Origin: Aliirhizobium smilacinae
Lineage (GTDB): Bacteria > Pseudomonadota > Alphaproteobacteria > Rhizobiales > Rhizobiaceae
DNA length: 64,000 bases
Reading direction: 5' to 3'
Assembly: GCF_006335145.1 (NCBI RefSeq)
Contig: NZ_VDMN01000003.1
Span: forward strand, 186,001 to 250,000
In this document: positions 26,789-35,589 of the stretch, piece by piece
Numbering within the stretch: the stretch's first letter is position 1
Layout: every line of letters begins with the position of its first letter
The notes under the pieces: model-generated
Database searches by the model: none
What the model was told of the DNA's origin: nothing
Seen by the model: only the letters and a program-made list of their open reading frames with translations
Position numbers and translations under genes: made by a program

Positions 26789-27325
26789 TTGATGCCCGAT
26801 AACGATAGTCAAATCCGCTTAGAAAGTTGCCTTCAGGTACTGGTGGGTTTGCCATTGAGTATTGCCCGCAACGCTGCGGACATGAAGATTTTCCATTTTG
26901 GGGAGCTTCAGCCGCATCCTTCAGGCCGAGGAACTGTCGGTCCTTACGCACTACATATTCAATGCCCGTGGCGTCTGGTTGCTAAGGAGACTGTGTTTAC
27001 GGGGACATCGGATCGCTTTGTCGGTCCTGCTGAAGGAACAGAGGTAAATGATGACGATCCTAAATCGGGAAACCTGCAACTCATCAGAATTGCATCGCTT
27101 CTGAAAGGCTACGACGAGACAACCAAGTCCTTCGTGAACACCGCAGAGCAACTCATCGTTATCGCGGCCTACGCAGACAACCTTGGTGGGGCTGACTTGC
27201 TGCTATCAGGCGATTACCGCCTCCAGATTTTTCCAGACGGCTCGCTTGAAGAGGATTGGCGCTTTGTCGAGTTGCAGGGGCGTCATATCGTGATCGAAGG
27301 CGGTCGCGTGCGGATTGACGAATAG
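26789..27325 (+). CDS. unrecognised passenger gene inside the IS
   Basis: A 178-residue protein whose first in-frame Met codon is at about 26792. Features are LVGLPLSIARNAADMKIFHF, YALHIQCPWRLVAKETVFTG and, at the C-terminus, LLLSGDYRLQIFPDGSLEED. It is a mixed alpha/beta protein without signal peptide or membrane segment, and I see no known catalytic motif. Its codon use has more A/T third positions than the core genes around it, which fits horizontal arrival. It lies between the transposase start and the right end of the IS, divergent from the transposase. It is not a transposition gene; its role is unknown. Confidence 0.65.
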   Translation: MMPDNDSQIRLESCLQVLVGLPLSIARNAADMKIFHFGELQPHPSGRGTVGPYALHIQCPWRLVAKETVFTGTSDRFVGPAEGTEVNDDDPKSGNLQLIRIASLLKGYDETTKSFVNTAEQLIVIAAYADNLGGADLLLSGDYRLQIFPDGSLEEDWRFVELQGRHIVIEGGRVRIDE

Positions 27326-27350
27326 CAATCTGACCATGGCGGCCGCTGGC

Positions 27351-27374
27351 GCGAGTTTTTCAACGGTATCGGCC
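27351..27374 (-). repeat. right terminal inverted repeat of the IS
   Basis: It reads GCGAGTTTTTCAACGGTATC then GGCC on the plus strand, the reverse complement of the left end with one difference. Confidence 0.75.
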
Positions 27375-27518
27375 GAAAGCTGCCAAATTACCTCGGCAGC
27401 ACTGCACTGGGATCGGATGATGCAGTTTGTTTGTGTCCGAAAATCAAAGCCTGGTGCCAGGCCTCATTGAAATCCGGTCAGCATTGTGGTGCGACCTCTC
27501 CGACTTCGTTGCAAGGCT

Positions 27519-27752
27519 TCACGAAGCGATGAATTTCACTGTCACGCCGCGCTGGCGAAAGTAGGCCTGCATCAGTTTTCTGCCTGAACGATTGTTCTGA
27601 ACCAGTTTGGCCGGGTCGAATACGGCCTCTTTCAGCCCTGCATGCGTCAAGGCTGCCTTAAGGGTCGCAATATGCAGATCGATATCTGCGTTGTCCGCCT
27701 GGAGCGATTCATAAATGCGGTCTGTTGCATCTGCTACGGTCGGTTCGCTCAC
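27519..27752 (-). CDS. small conserved-looking protein of unknown function
   Basis: A 77-residue protein (MSEPTVADATDRIYESLQAD...). It starts at a GTG preceded by CAGGAG seven bases upstream, which is why the longer frame was rejected. The N-terminal half is acidic and helical (IDLHIATLKAALTHAGL). The C-terminal RSGRKLMQAYFRQRGVTVKF is basic and could bind nucleic acid or a partner. There is no membrane segment. It lies between the IS and the diguanylate cyclase gene; I do not recognise the family. Confidence 0.6.
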   Translation of the reverse strand: MSEPTVADATDRIYESLQADNADIDLHIATLKAALTHAGLKEAVFDPAKLVQNNRSGRKLMQAYFRQRGVTVKFIAS

Positions 27753-27894
27753 GATTGCACTCCTGTTGCTGTTTGGCTGGCGCTTAGCACATTTTTCGCC
27801 CTGACCACTATCGTGGCGACGAATGTCCACATCAATGCGTGACGATGGAGTGGGACTGTTACAGTCAAGCCTCGTTCAGGTCGGCAAAATTTTC

Positions 27895-28890
27895 TCAGGC
27901 AACGTCCGCGATCGGGTCGGATATCGGCAATAGCCGAAAACCGTTCTTGCCGGCCGCTTTTACCGCATAAAGGGCCTTGTCCGCTTCGGCGAAAATGTCC
28001 TTGGCGGCAATGCCCGGCAGGATCATTGCGGCGCCGATCGAGGCGCTGACCTTGAACTTGTTCGCAGAGGATCCAACCCACCATTCGAGCTTGTCGACGA
28101 CGCGTTGGCAGACGTGTTCGAGGTCGTTCACCGATCCGTAATCGTGGATGACGGCAAACTCATCGCCGCCGAGGCGGGCGATGAGGGTTGCGTTTGGCAC
28201 GGCCTGCGAGATTCGTCGGGCAGCCTCCCGCAGGCAGTCATCGCCGGCCTGATGTCCAAGTCTGTCGTTGACGGCCTTGAAGCTGTCGAGATCGATCAGC
28301 AGCAGGGCTTTGCGTGCCGAAGCGCCGGAAGCCACCACCTCGTCCAGCATGCTTTCGAACTTTGCCCGGGATGCGAGCCCGGTGACTGCATCCGTTTCGG
28401 CCAAAATGCGCAGCTGCTCGAACAGGGTCTTTTCGGCGGTAATATCCTGCTTCATTCCGAACAGGCGTACCGGGATCCCATCCTGCCTTTCGACGATCGC
28501 CGTGATCCGGATCCATCTGAGGTCGCCCGTGGCGCTGTTGATCTGGGCGTCGAGGGTGAAACCTTCGCCATCCCGGATCGCGGCGTTGCGGACCTCGGTC
28601 AGCTTCCTGCGGGACTCGGGCGTATAGAGCGCGACAGTTGCGGCCCTTGTCAGCGGCGATCGCGGTTCCAGTCCGAACAGTTCATAGACGGTGTCCGTCC
28701 AGGTGATCGTCTCGTCGGGGAGGGTACATTCCCAGATACCGATGCGGGCGGCTTTGAACGATTTGTCGAACAGGTTCTGGAGCTGATTGAACTGCTCCGA
28801 ATTCTCGGAAGTCGGCGGACGTGGCCCATCGGAAGCCAACTTCATTGCGTCGAGAGAGGTTTCGCAATGAGATTGCAAACGATTCGGCAT
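27895..28890 (-). CDS. PAS-GGDEF diguanylate cyclase
   Basis: A 331-residue soluble protein. A PAS domain (about 35-150: IGIWECTLPDETITWTDTVY; FGMKQDITAEK at its end) is followed by a GGDEF domain (about 165-320) with the intact catalytic signature ARLGGDEFAVIH, so it should make cyclic di-GMP from GTP. The product-inhibition RxxD site expected five residues before GGDEF is absent (PNAT instead), suggesting no I-site feedback. There is no EAL domain. Start MPNRLQSH (28890) was chosen; a TTG codon just before it is less likely. Confidence 0.88.
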   Translation of the reverse strand: MPNRLQSHCETSLDAMKLASDGPRPPTSENSEQFNQLQNLFDKSFKAARIGIWECTLPDETITWTDTVYELFGLEPRSPLTRAATVALYTPESRRKLTEVRNAAIRDGEGFTLDAQINSATGDLRWIRITAIVERQDGIPVRLFGMKQDITAEKTLFEQLRILAETDAVTGLASRAKFESMLDEVVASGASARKALLLIDLDSFKAVNDRLGHQAGDDCLREAARRISQAVPNATLIARLGGDEFAVIHDYGSVNDLEHVCQRVVDKLEWWVGSSANKFKVSASIGAAMILPGIAAKDIFAEADKALYAVKAAGKNGFRLLPISDPIADVA

Positions 28891-29248
28891 CAATCATCTT
28901 CCTGCTTGCCGAGTTCATCTCGGCGCTCTAGCTTTCTGCAGCATGCGGCGAAATCGTTTCACTTCTGTTGCTGAAATCGATGTCGACATTCACAAATTCG
29001 CGCTCGCTAATGAAATTTGATACGAAAGCGGTGAGAGTTCGAGAGATGTTGATGCTTCAGGTTGCGAGGTTCTGGAGCGAAATCTTTTCACGAGTGCCGC
29101 CGGCAAAAACAGAGCGCTCAGAGCCAGGGCCATGACGGTGCGTTCGAACTACCGCATCCATCTCGATTTCGTTGGAGACCGGATAAACAAAAGCCCCCTG
29201 CTTCATGGAAGCAGGGGGCTCGGTGTTGCAGGCGTTTGCGCCTTCGAT
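28891..29248. other. 358-bp gap between GGDEF gene and gap
   Basis: This holds the promoter of the minus-strand GGDEF gene and, at 29192-29220, the gap terminator. A 30-codon frame near 29046 (MLMLQVARFWSEIFSR...) is too short and unsupported to call a gene. I see nothing else. Confidence 0.5.
29192..29220 (-). terminator. rho-independent terminator of gap
   Basis: AGCCCCCTGCTTC and GAAGCAGGGGGCT form an exact 13-bp stem with an ATG loop; on the minus strand TTTTGTTT follows. It lies 28 bp after the gap stop. Confidence 0.92.
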
Positions 29249-30259
29249 TTAGAGCAGCTTGCCCAGCGCGACCGAGGTGTCGGCCATGCGGTTGGAGAAG
29301 CCCCATTCGTTGTCGTACCAGGACAGAACGCGGACGAAGTTGCCTTCCAGCACCTTGGTCTGGTCGATCGCGAAGATCGAAGAGTGGCTGTCATGGTTGA
29401 AGTCGCGGGAAACCAGCGGCTCTTCCGTGTAACCGAGGATGCCCTTCAGCTTGCCGTTGGCGGCAGCCTTGATGGCTTCGTTGATTTCGGCGACCGTGGT
29501 GTTCTTCTTGGCGACGAACTTGAAGTCGACGACCGAGACGTTCGGGGTCGGCACGCGGATCGAGGTGCCGTCGAGACGGCCCTTGAGGTGCGGCAGAACC
29601 AGGCCAACAGCCTTGGCTGCACCTGTCGAGGTCGGGATCATGGACAGGGCTGCAGCGCGGGCGCGGTACAGATCCTTGTGCATGGTGTCGAGCGTCGGCT
29701 GGTCACCCGTGTAGGAGTGGATCGTGGTCATGAAGCCGTGGTCGATTCCGACGGCGTCATCCAGCGCCTTGACGACAGGAACCAGGCAGTTCGTCGTGCA
29801 GGACGCGTTGGAGATGACCAGATGGTCCTTGGTCAGCTGGTCGTCGTTGACGCCGAAGACGACGGTCAGGTCTGCGCCTTCGCCCGGTGCCGAGATGATG
29901 ACGCGCTTGGCGCCGGCCGTCAGATGGGCGGCGGCCTTGTCGCGGGAGGTGAAGATACCCGTGCATTCGAGCGCGATATCGACGCCAAGTTCCTTGTGCG
30001 GCAGCTGGGCCGGATCGCGAACAGCCGTGACCTTGATCGGCTTGCCGCCACCAACGGTGATGGTGTCACCATCGACCTTCACTTCGGCCGGAAATTTGCC
30101 GTGGATCGAGTCGTAGCGGAGCAGATGGGCGTTGGTTTCAACCGGGCCGAGGTCGTTGATCGCAACAACCTCGATGTCCGTACGACCGGATTCGACGATG
30201 GCGCGGAGGACGTTACGGCCGATACGGCCGAAACCGTTAATGGCAACCTTTACAGTCAT
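29249..30259 (-). CDS. gap: glyceraldehyde-3-phosphate dehydrogenase
   Basis: A 336-residue NAD-dependent enzyme that oxidises glyceraldehyde-3-phosphate to 1,3-bisphosphoglycerate. It begins [20 protein letters not shown], the nucleotide-binding fold. The active-site [13 protein letters not shown] contains the catalytic Cys. The C-terminal [15 protein letters not shown] is standard. Length is normal. It is followed downstream by its own terminator and preceded by tkt, 82 bp upstream on the same strand; both are lower-carbon genes. Confidence 0.97.
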   Translation of the reverse strand: MTVKVAINGFGRIGRNVLRAIVESGRTDIEVVAINDLGPVETNAHLLRYDSIHGKFPAEVKVDGDTITVGGGKPIKVTAVRDPAQLPHKELGVDIALECTGIFTSRDKAAAHLTAGAKRVIISAPGEGADLTVVFGVNDDQLTKDHLVISNASCTTNCLVPVVKALDDAVGIDHGFMTTIHSYTGDQPTLDTMHKDLYRARAAALSMIPTSTGAAKAVGLVLPHLKGRLDGTSIRVPTPNVSVVDFKFVAKKNTTVAEINEAIKAAANGKLKGILGYTEEPLVSRDFNHDSHSSIFAIDQTKVLEGNFVRVLSWYDNEWGFSNRMADTSVALGKLL

Positions 30260-30341
30260 ATGAGCTTTACTCCCTAATGATGGGGCTGTGTTCTAACGCG
30301 AGTTGGGACTGCCCTACTTTGATCTAGGGCAGTCCCTGGCA

Positions 30342-32315
30342 TTAAATTTTTGCTTCCGCAGCGGCGACGACGGCGTCAGCCGTGATGCCGAAATGCTTGA
30401 AGACATCCTTGGCCGGGCCGGAAGCGCCAAAGCCCTTCATGCCGACAAACGTGCCTTCCGGACCGATGAACGCATCCCAGCCTTCGCGAACGCCGGCTTC
30501 GACGGCAATCTTGACCGGCGATTTGCCGAGGATTTCGGCGCGGTAGGCGTCCGGCTGTTCAAAGAACAGTTCGGTCGACGGAACCGAGACGACTCGGACG
30601 GTCGTGCCTTTTTCGCCAAGCGTCTTGGCCGCAGCGACGGCGAGTTCGACTTCCGAACCGGAAGCGAAGATCGTCACCTTGGCATCAGCATCGCCGGACA
30701 GCGTATAGGCGCCGAGCGTAGAGAGGTTCTTCTCCGAATATTCGGTGCGAACGGTCGTCAGGTTCTGGCGGGTCAGCGCCAGGCCCGACGGGCGATCCTT
30801 GGTCGAGATGGCGATCTGCCAGCATTCTGCTGTTTCGACCGCATCGGCCGGGCGGAACATCATCAGGTTCGGGATGGCGCGCAGCGACGCCATCTGCTCG
30901 ACCGGCTGGTGGGTCGGGCCATCTTCGCCGACGCCGATCGAATCATGCGTCAGGACGTGGATGACACGAATGCCCATCAGCGAGGCAAGGCGGATCGGCG
31001 GGCGGCAATAATCCGAGAAGATCATGAAGCCGCCGCCATAAGGGATCAGGCCACCATGCAGCGCGATACCATTCATGGCGGACGCCATGCCGTGTTCGCG
31101 GATGCCCCAATGCATGTAACGGCCGGCGAAATCCGTCGGCGTGATCGAATGCATCTGGCTGGTCTTGGTGTTGTTCGACGGCGTCAGGTCGGCAGAGCCG
31201 CCGATCGTTTCCGGCAGGAAGCCGTTGATGACTTCAAGCGCGTCTTCGGATGCCTTGCGGGTGGCGATCGTCGGCTTGGTGTCGGCGAGCTTCTTCTTGT
31301 AGTCGCTGATGGCGGCGTCGAAGCCGGCCGGCAGGTCGCCGGCAAAACGACGGTCGAACTCGGCCTTCTTGTCGGATTTTTCGAGGCGGCCTTCCCATGC
31401 CTTGACGGCATCGGCAGAACGCGTGCCAGCGGCGCGCCATTCGGAAAGGACGTCGTTCGGGACGACGAAGGGTTCGTATTCCCAGTTCAGCGCCTTGCGG
31501 GTGGCGGCAATTTCTTCGGCGCCGAGCGGCGAACCGTGAACTTTGTGGCTGCCGGCCTTGTTGGGCGAGCCGAAGCCGATGACGGTCTTGCAGGCGATGA
31601 AGGTCGGGCGGTCCGACTTGTGGGCCTGCTCGATGGCGTCGGCAATCGCTGCCTGGTCGTGACCGTCGATCTCGATCGTGTTCCAGTGGACCGCCTTGAA
31701 GCGGGCGATCTGGTCGGTCGAATCCGACAGCGACACGGCGCCGTCGATGGTGATCGAGTTGTTATCCCAGAACAGGATCAGCTTGTTGAGCTTCAGGTGG
31801 CCGGCAAGCGCAATCGCCTCGTGGCTGATGCCTTCCATCAGGCAACCGTCGCCGTTGATCACATAGGTATAGTGATCCTGCAGGTCGGCGCCGAATTCTT
31901 CGCGCAGCTTGCGCTCCGCGATCGCCATGCCGACGCCATTGGCAATGCCCTGGCCGAGCGGACCTGTGGTCGTCTCGATGCCGGTTGCATGGCCATATTC
32001 CGGGTGGCCGGCGGTCTTGGAGCCGAGCTGGCGGAAACCTTTGAGATCTTCCACCGTCATGTCCGGGTAACCGGTCAGATACAGGACGGAATAAAGCAGC
32101 ATCGAGCCGTGGCCGGCCGAGAGGACGAAGCGGTCACGGTCCGGCCAGTTCGGTTTCGTCGGGTCGAACTTCAGGTATTTGGAGAACAGGACCGTTGCCA
32201 CATCGGCCATGCCCATCGGCATGCCTGGGTGGCCGGAATTCGCCTTTTCGACGGCATCCATGGCGAGGAAACGGATCGCATTTGCCATCCGGTCGTTTTG
32301 TTCGCGAGAAGTCAT
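30342..32315 (-). CDS. tkt: transketolase
   Basis: A 657-residue thiamine-diphosphate enzyme that moves two-carbon units between sugar phosphates in the pentose phosphate pathway. It starts [20 protein letters not shown], with [15 protein letters not shown] next. The ThDP motif is [20 protein letters not shown] to DNNSITIDG. The pyrimidine domain has [19 protein letters not shown]. Length is complete. It is upstream of gap on the same strand, a common arrangement. Antisense to it there is a long open frame that I regard as a composition artefact. Confidence 0.97.
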   Translation of the reverse strand: MTSREQNDRMANAIRFLAMDAVEKANSGHPGMPMGMADVATVLFSKYLKFDPTKPNWPDRDRFVLSAGHGSMLLYSVLYLTGYPDMTVEDLKGFRQLGSKTAGHPEYGHATGIETTTGPLGQGIANGVGMAIAERKLREEFGADLQDHYTYVINGDGCLMEGISHEAIALAGHLKLNKLILFWDNNSITIDGAVSLSDSTDQIARFKAVHWNTIEIDGHDQAAIADAIEQAHKSDRPTFIACKTVIGFGSPNKAGSHKVHGSPLGAEEIAATRKALNWEYEPFVVPNDVLSEWRAAGTRSADAVKAWEGRLEKSDKKAEFDRRFAGDLPAGFDAAISDYKKKLADTKPTIATRKASEDALEVINGFLPETIGGSADLTPSNNTKTSQMHSITPTDFAGRYMHWGIREHGMASAMNGIALHGGLIPYGGGFMIFSDYCRPPIRLASLMGIRVIHVLTHDSIGVGEDGPTHQPVEQMASLRAIPNLMMFRPADAVETAECWQIAISTKDRPSGLALTRQNLTTVRTEYSEKNLSTLGAYTLSGDADAKVTIFASGSEVELAVAAAKTLGEKGTTVRVVSVPSTELFFEQPDAYRAEILGKSPVKIAVEAGVREGWDAFIGPEGTFVGMKGFGASGPAKDVFKHFGITADAVVAAAEAKI

Positions 32316-32637
32316 GGCTAATCCACTGTATCCGAGTGTCGGTCAGAGGCCCGTTCAAGGGCCATTTGAGGGAGCGCCTGATCCATATCAGGTGGCGCGA
32401 GCAAGTCAACAAAAGCGGGAGCAGAGCTGTCAGATAATGAGCATGTTCACTACCCGCCGCCCAATATGTAAGCAGTCACGCCTAAAAACGATATAAGGCG
32501 CTTGATCCACAAGTCGATGATGCCCGGACGGCCGTGGTTTGTTGACCGGCTTTAAAGCGGTGCTTAATCTGTTTTACCTAATGGCGAGGTTTGGCTGCGC
32601 GATTCGGCCTGGCTCGCATTCTCACGGGATATAATGG
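32316..32637. other. 322-bp divergent promoter region, tkt / DUF4164
   Basis: The region drives tkt (minus) and the DUF4164-zapA pair (plus). A hairpin sequence lies at 32374-32398 (inner arms CCTGAT and ATCAGG, outer GCG and CGC) in the tkt leader and may be an operator. I see no gene and no clear housekeeping promoter. Confidence 0.5.
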
Positions 32638-32910
32638 ATGCCGGCAGAAAAGACGGTTGAGGTGGCGCTTTCGGAACTCCGCGCAGCGGTAGGTGGTCTC
32701 GAAAACGCCGTGGATGCCCGTATCGAGCGTCAGCGCGAGAACCGCGACGTCGATGGCGAAGTCCGTCGCGTTCACGCCGACCGTGCCCGTCTGGCCCAGG
32801 AACTCGACCAGTCGCAATTCCGCGCCAATCGGCTGGAAGAAGTCAATCGCGAAGTCTCTCGTCGATTGGTAACCGCCATGGAGACGATCCGCGCCGTGCT
32901 CGATCGCTGA
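32638..32910 (+). CDS. DUF4164 coiled-coil protein upstream of zapA
   Basis: A 90-residue acidic helical protein, MPAEKTVEVALSELRAAVGG, with a long coiled coil ending RRLVTAMETIRAVLDR. The DUF4164 family sits directly before zapA in rhizobia and probably acts with it in division, though the role is not established. Its stop is 12 bp before the zapA ATG, so they are likely one operon. Confidence 0.8.
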   Translation: MPAEKTVEVALSELRAAVGGLENAVDARIERQRENRDVDGEVRRVHADRARLAQELDQSQFRANRLEEVNREVSRRLVTAMETIRAVLDR

Positions 32911-32922
32911 CTGGAGGAACTC

Positions 32923-33300
32923 ATGGCTCAAATTACAGTCACGATCGACGGCAAGGCCTATCGCATGGCCTGCGAGGAAGGGCAGGAGGATCACCTCACC
33001 CAGCTCGCCGACAGGCTCGATCGCTATGTCAATCATCTCAAAGGTCAGTTCGGCGAGATCGGCGATCTGAGGATCACGGTCATGGCTGGCATCATGATCA
33101 TGGATGAGTTGTCTGAAATGACCCGCAAGGTTTCCGCACTTGAGGCGGAGCTGGATTCGTTGAAGTCCAACCGCGACGGGTCGCTTGAAGTACAGCAGCG
33201 CAACGAGCAGGTGCTGGTTTCGACCATTGGCGAACTGGCTGCGCGGATCGAGGGACTTGCAGCAAAGCTCAACGGGCGCGCACCGGCCGAGATCAACTGA
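32923..33300 (+). CDS. zapA: cell division protein ZapA
   Basis: ZapA binds FtsZ and cross-links its filaments in the division ring. The 125-residue protein has the N-terminal MAQITVTIDGKAYRMACEEGQ, QLADRLDRYVNHLKGQFGEI, then a long coiled coil (LSEMTRKVSALEAELDSLKS), the normal layout. It follows DUF4164 and lies immediately before the 6S RNA gene, the order known in many alpha- and gammaproteobacteria. Confidence 0.93.
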   Translation: MAQITVTIDGKAYRMACEEGQEDHLTQLADRLDRYVNHLKGQFGEIGDLRITVMAGIMIMDELSEMTRKVSALEAELDSLKSNRDGSLEVQQRNEQVLVSTIGELAARIEGLAAKLNGRAPAEIN

Positions 33301-33352
33301 TCGTCTCAAAAAATTAGATCGCTTGCCACTGGCGCTGCATGCGGATCAAACA

Positions 33353-33358
33353 TATATT
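33353..33358 (+). promoter_or_regulatory. -10 element of the 6S RNA gene
   Basis: TATATT lies so that transcription would begin at about 33364, exactly the first base of the closing stem of the predicted 6S RNA. Confidence 0.55.
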
Positions 33359-33363
33359 GCCGT

Positions 33364-33521
33364 TGCGATCTATGCTTCACGACAGGAACCACAATCCCTG
33401 GGGCCATACTCGATCCAAAGGGAGCTGTCCCTGACCAGGCCCGTGGGCTTGGACATATGGCGCCCACCTACGTTTGTAGGCACCCAGGATCGTAAAAATC
33501 CATCGGTTGCCGTGGATCGCA
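33364..33521 (+). ncRNA. ssrS: 6S RNA
   Basis: 6S RNA mimics an open promoter and holds the housekeeping RNA polymerase. It is called from fold and position, directly after zapA. The closing stem pairs 33364-33374 (UGCGAUCUAUG) with 33511-33521 (CGUGGAUCGCA), 11 bp including wobbles. An inner stem pairs AUCCCUGGGGCC with GGCACCCAGGAU with small bulges. The central region holds short hairpins (GGGAGCUGUCCC, GCCCGUGGGC) flanked by a UCCAA/UUGGA stem, and CCUACGUUUGUAGG forms a terminal hairpin. Length of about 158 nt fits alphaproteobacterial 6S. A U-rich tract follows. Covariance search would confirm it. Confidence 0.82.
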
Positions 33522-33640
33522 CTTTCTCCTTCTTCTTTTCCCAATTGTTGTGCGTGCTTTCCGGCACCGGCCGGATATGCATTGACAATGCCGGCTTTGC
33601 GGCCAAGTTCAACCGTCCATCTCAATAGACGGTTTTGTTC

Positions 33641-35140
33641 ATGCCCTTTTCGAATGCCAAGTTCGCCCGGTCCTCGCTTCTGATGCTGCTGATCGGTGCG
33701 GGGCTGCTGCTTGCGATCGTGCTGTCGTCGTTTTTCCTGTCGAGCATGACCCGGAACTATTTCGACGAGGTCACCAAGTTGAGGGCGGTGCGCTCGGTCG
33801 CTGCCGACATGCTGGTCCTGCTGAATTCGGCGGAGTCCGGCCAGCGCGGTTATCTGCTGGTGCAGAACGAGGTTTTTCTGGAACCCTACCAGAAGGCGCT
33901 CGAGGCTCTTCCGGCGCAGGTCGACCGGCTCGATCGTGTCGCGACCAACCAAAATATGGTCAATATACCGCTTGAGGATATTCGCCGGCTGATTGCCGAA
34001 AAAGTGACGGAGATGCAGTCCACCCTGAACCTTGCAACCGAAGGCAGGGTCGCAGACGCCGTTGCCATCGTGCGCAATGAATCCGGTTTCGTCGTCATGC
34101 AGCAGCTTCGGCAGACGATCGGTGACGTGGTGCAGGAACTGGACGGGCATCTGATAAAAGGCATCGGCGATATCCGCGAAAGTGCGGGAACGCTGCAATA
34201 TGTTACTCTCGGCGGCGGATTGATGATCATTCTCGTCGTTGGCGGTGCGATTGCAGTGGTGATGCAGCATGTTCGGGAACTCGATCATTCCCGCGCCGAG
34301 GTCGAAGAGTTGAACGTCGGGCTGGAAGAGCGCGTCAACGAGCGTACCGAAGACTTGATGCAGGCCAATCGCGAGATCCAGCGGTACGCCTATATCGTCT
34401 CGCATGATCTCAGAGCCCCGCTCGTCAATATCATGGGTTTTACCAGTGAACTCGACACCTCCCTCAAGTCGATCAGCAGTTACGTGCTGGCGGATGGAGC
34501 GAAGCCGAGTGAAGACGAGGTGCGCGAGGCGCGTCTCGCCGTTGAGGAGGATCTGCCGGAGGCGATCGGCTTCATTCGTTCTTCGACGAAGAAGATGGAT
34601 GCGCTGATCAACGCTATTCTCAAGATATCGCGTGACGGCCGTCGCGAGTTGAAGCCCGAGCGCATCGATCTCGGGGAGCTTCTGGAAGCGACAGCCGCGA
34701 GCGTGCATCATCAGGTCAGCGATTCAGGCGGTGAAGTCAGTATCTCGGTCAATGCGTCCCGTGGCATTTTGACCGACCGGTTCTCGATGGAGCAAATTTT
34801 CGGCAACCTGTTCGACAATGCGGTAAAGTACAAACATCCGGAGCGCCCGCTCAACCTGACGATCAAGGCGTTTCCGATGGGACGCAGTGCAGTCCGGATC
34901 GAGGTGGCGGATAATGGTCGCGGGATTGCGCCGGAGGACCATGAGCGCGTGTTCGAGCTTTTCCGCAGGGCAGGAGTTCAGGACAAGCCGGGTGAGGGGA
35001 TCGGCCTGGCACATGTGCGATCGTTAGTTAGAAATTTAGGCGGTGAAATTACTGTGACATCCACGCTGGGCGGCGGTGCGACGTTTGTTATCCGACTGCC
35101 CATGGATTTGTCCCAATATGTTAGGAGTAGCGGGCCATGA
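33641..35140 (+). CDS. CHASE3-domain sensor histidine kinase
   Basis: A 499-residue membrane sensor. Membrane segments at about 12-35 and 189-211 flank a CHASE3-type periplasmic helical domain (FDEVTKLRAVRSVAADMLVL, SAESGQRGYLL). A cytoplasmic coiled coil leads to the HisKA box YIVSHDLRAPL with His255, then the ATPase domain (NLFDNAVKY, ADNGRGIAPEDHERVFELF, GEGIGLAHV). It can autophosphorylate in principle. The response regulator downstream overlaps it by 4 nt (ATGA), so they are one unit. The start at MPFSNAK (33641) was chosen; an upstream TTG is less likely. Confidence 0.9.
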   Translation: MPFSNAKFARSSLLMLLIGAGLLLAIVLSSFFLSSMTRNYFDEVTKLRAVRSVAADMLVLLNSAESGQRGYLLVQNEVFLEPYQKALEALPAQVDRLDRVATNQNMVNIPLEDIRRLIAEKVTEMQSTLNLATEGRVADAVAIVRNESGFVVMQQLRQTIGDVVQELDGHLIKGIGDIRESAGTLQYVTLGGGLMIILVVGGAIAVVMQHVRELDHSRAEVEELNVGLEERVNERTEDLMQANREIQRYAYIVSHDLRAPLVNIMGFTSELDTSLKSISSYVLADGAKPSEDEVREARLAVEEDLPEAIGFIRSSTKKMDALINAILKISRDGRRELKPERIDLGELLEATAASVHHQVSDSGGEVSISVNASRGILTDRFSMEQIFGNLFDNAVKYKHPERPLNLTIKAFPMGRSAVRIEVADNGRGIAPEDHERVFELFRRAGVQDKPGEGIGLAHVRSLVRNLGGEITVTSTLGGGATFVIRLPMDLSQYVRSSGP

Positions 35141-35580
35141 AAGCTGCCGGCAAGGAAGTCACTATCGTCATGATCGAAGACGACGAGGGGCACGCCCGTC
35201 TGATCGAGAAGAATGTACGGCGCGCAGGCGTCAACAACGAGATTATTCCGTTCACTAACGGGACCGATGCGCTTGACTTCATCCTTGGCCCCGATCGATC
35301 GGGGACCGTTAGCAGCGATCGTCATCTACTGATCCTTCTCGATCTCAACCTGCCGGATATGTCGGGTATTGACATCCTCGAGAAGGTGAAGTCCAACCCT
35401 CATGCGAAACGCCTGCCAGTAGTGATCCTCACGACGACGGACGACGAGCGGGAAATTCAGCGCTGTTACGATCTCGGCGCGAATGTCTATATTACCAAGC
35501 CAGTAGAATACGATAGTTTTGCACACGCCATCCGACAGCTGGGCCTGTTCTTTTCCGTGATGCAGATACCCGGACAGTAA
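35137..35580 (+). CDS. single-domain response regulator (Rcp1-like)
   Basis: A 147-residue REC domain without an output domain. The acidic pocket IEDDEGHARLIEKN and the phosphoacceptor Asp69 in LILLDLNLPDMSG are present, with conserved Thr/Lys in ILTTTDDEREI and YITKPVEYDSF. Its length and GSPDR-like loop (SGTVSSDRHLL) are typical of Rcp1-type regulators that pair with histidine kinases. It overlaps the CHASE3 kinase gene by 4 nt and is followed 9 bp later by the REC-HisKA_2 gene, so it likely links the two kinases. Confidence 0.88.
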   Translation: MKAAGKEVTIVMIEDDEGHARLIEKNVRRAGVNNEIIPFTNGTDALDFILGPDRSGTVSSDRHLLILLDLNLPDMSGIDILEKVKSNPHAKRLPVVILTTTDDEREIQRCYDLGANVYITKPVEYDSFAHAIRQLGLFFSVMQIPGQ

Positions 35581-35589
35581 TGAGAAAAA

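Larger units (their letters stand above)
25126..27374. mobile_element. insertion sequence (IS1182-like) with passenger gene
   Basis: Inverted ends of 24 bp match with a single difference: 25126-25149 on the left and 27351-27374 on the right (outer bases GGCCGATA). The 2249-bp span holds a frameshifted IS1182-type transposase on the minus strand and one unrelated plus-strand gene (26795 region to 27325). The right end is about 740 bp from the transposase start, much more than needed, which leaves room for the passenger. I could not identify a target-site duplication at the junctions. Confidence 0.7.

Noticed and set aside
29046..29135. 30-codon frame MLMLQVARFWSEIFSR... between GGDEF and gap
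   Set aside because: It is too short, with a poor ribosome site and no supporting context.
30303..32321. 672-codon open frame antisense to transketolase
   Set aside because: It lies entirely over tkt on the other strand and its protein is low-complexity, rich in Arg, Gly and Asp. GC-rich genes often leave such antisense frames open.
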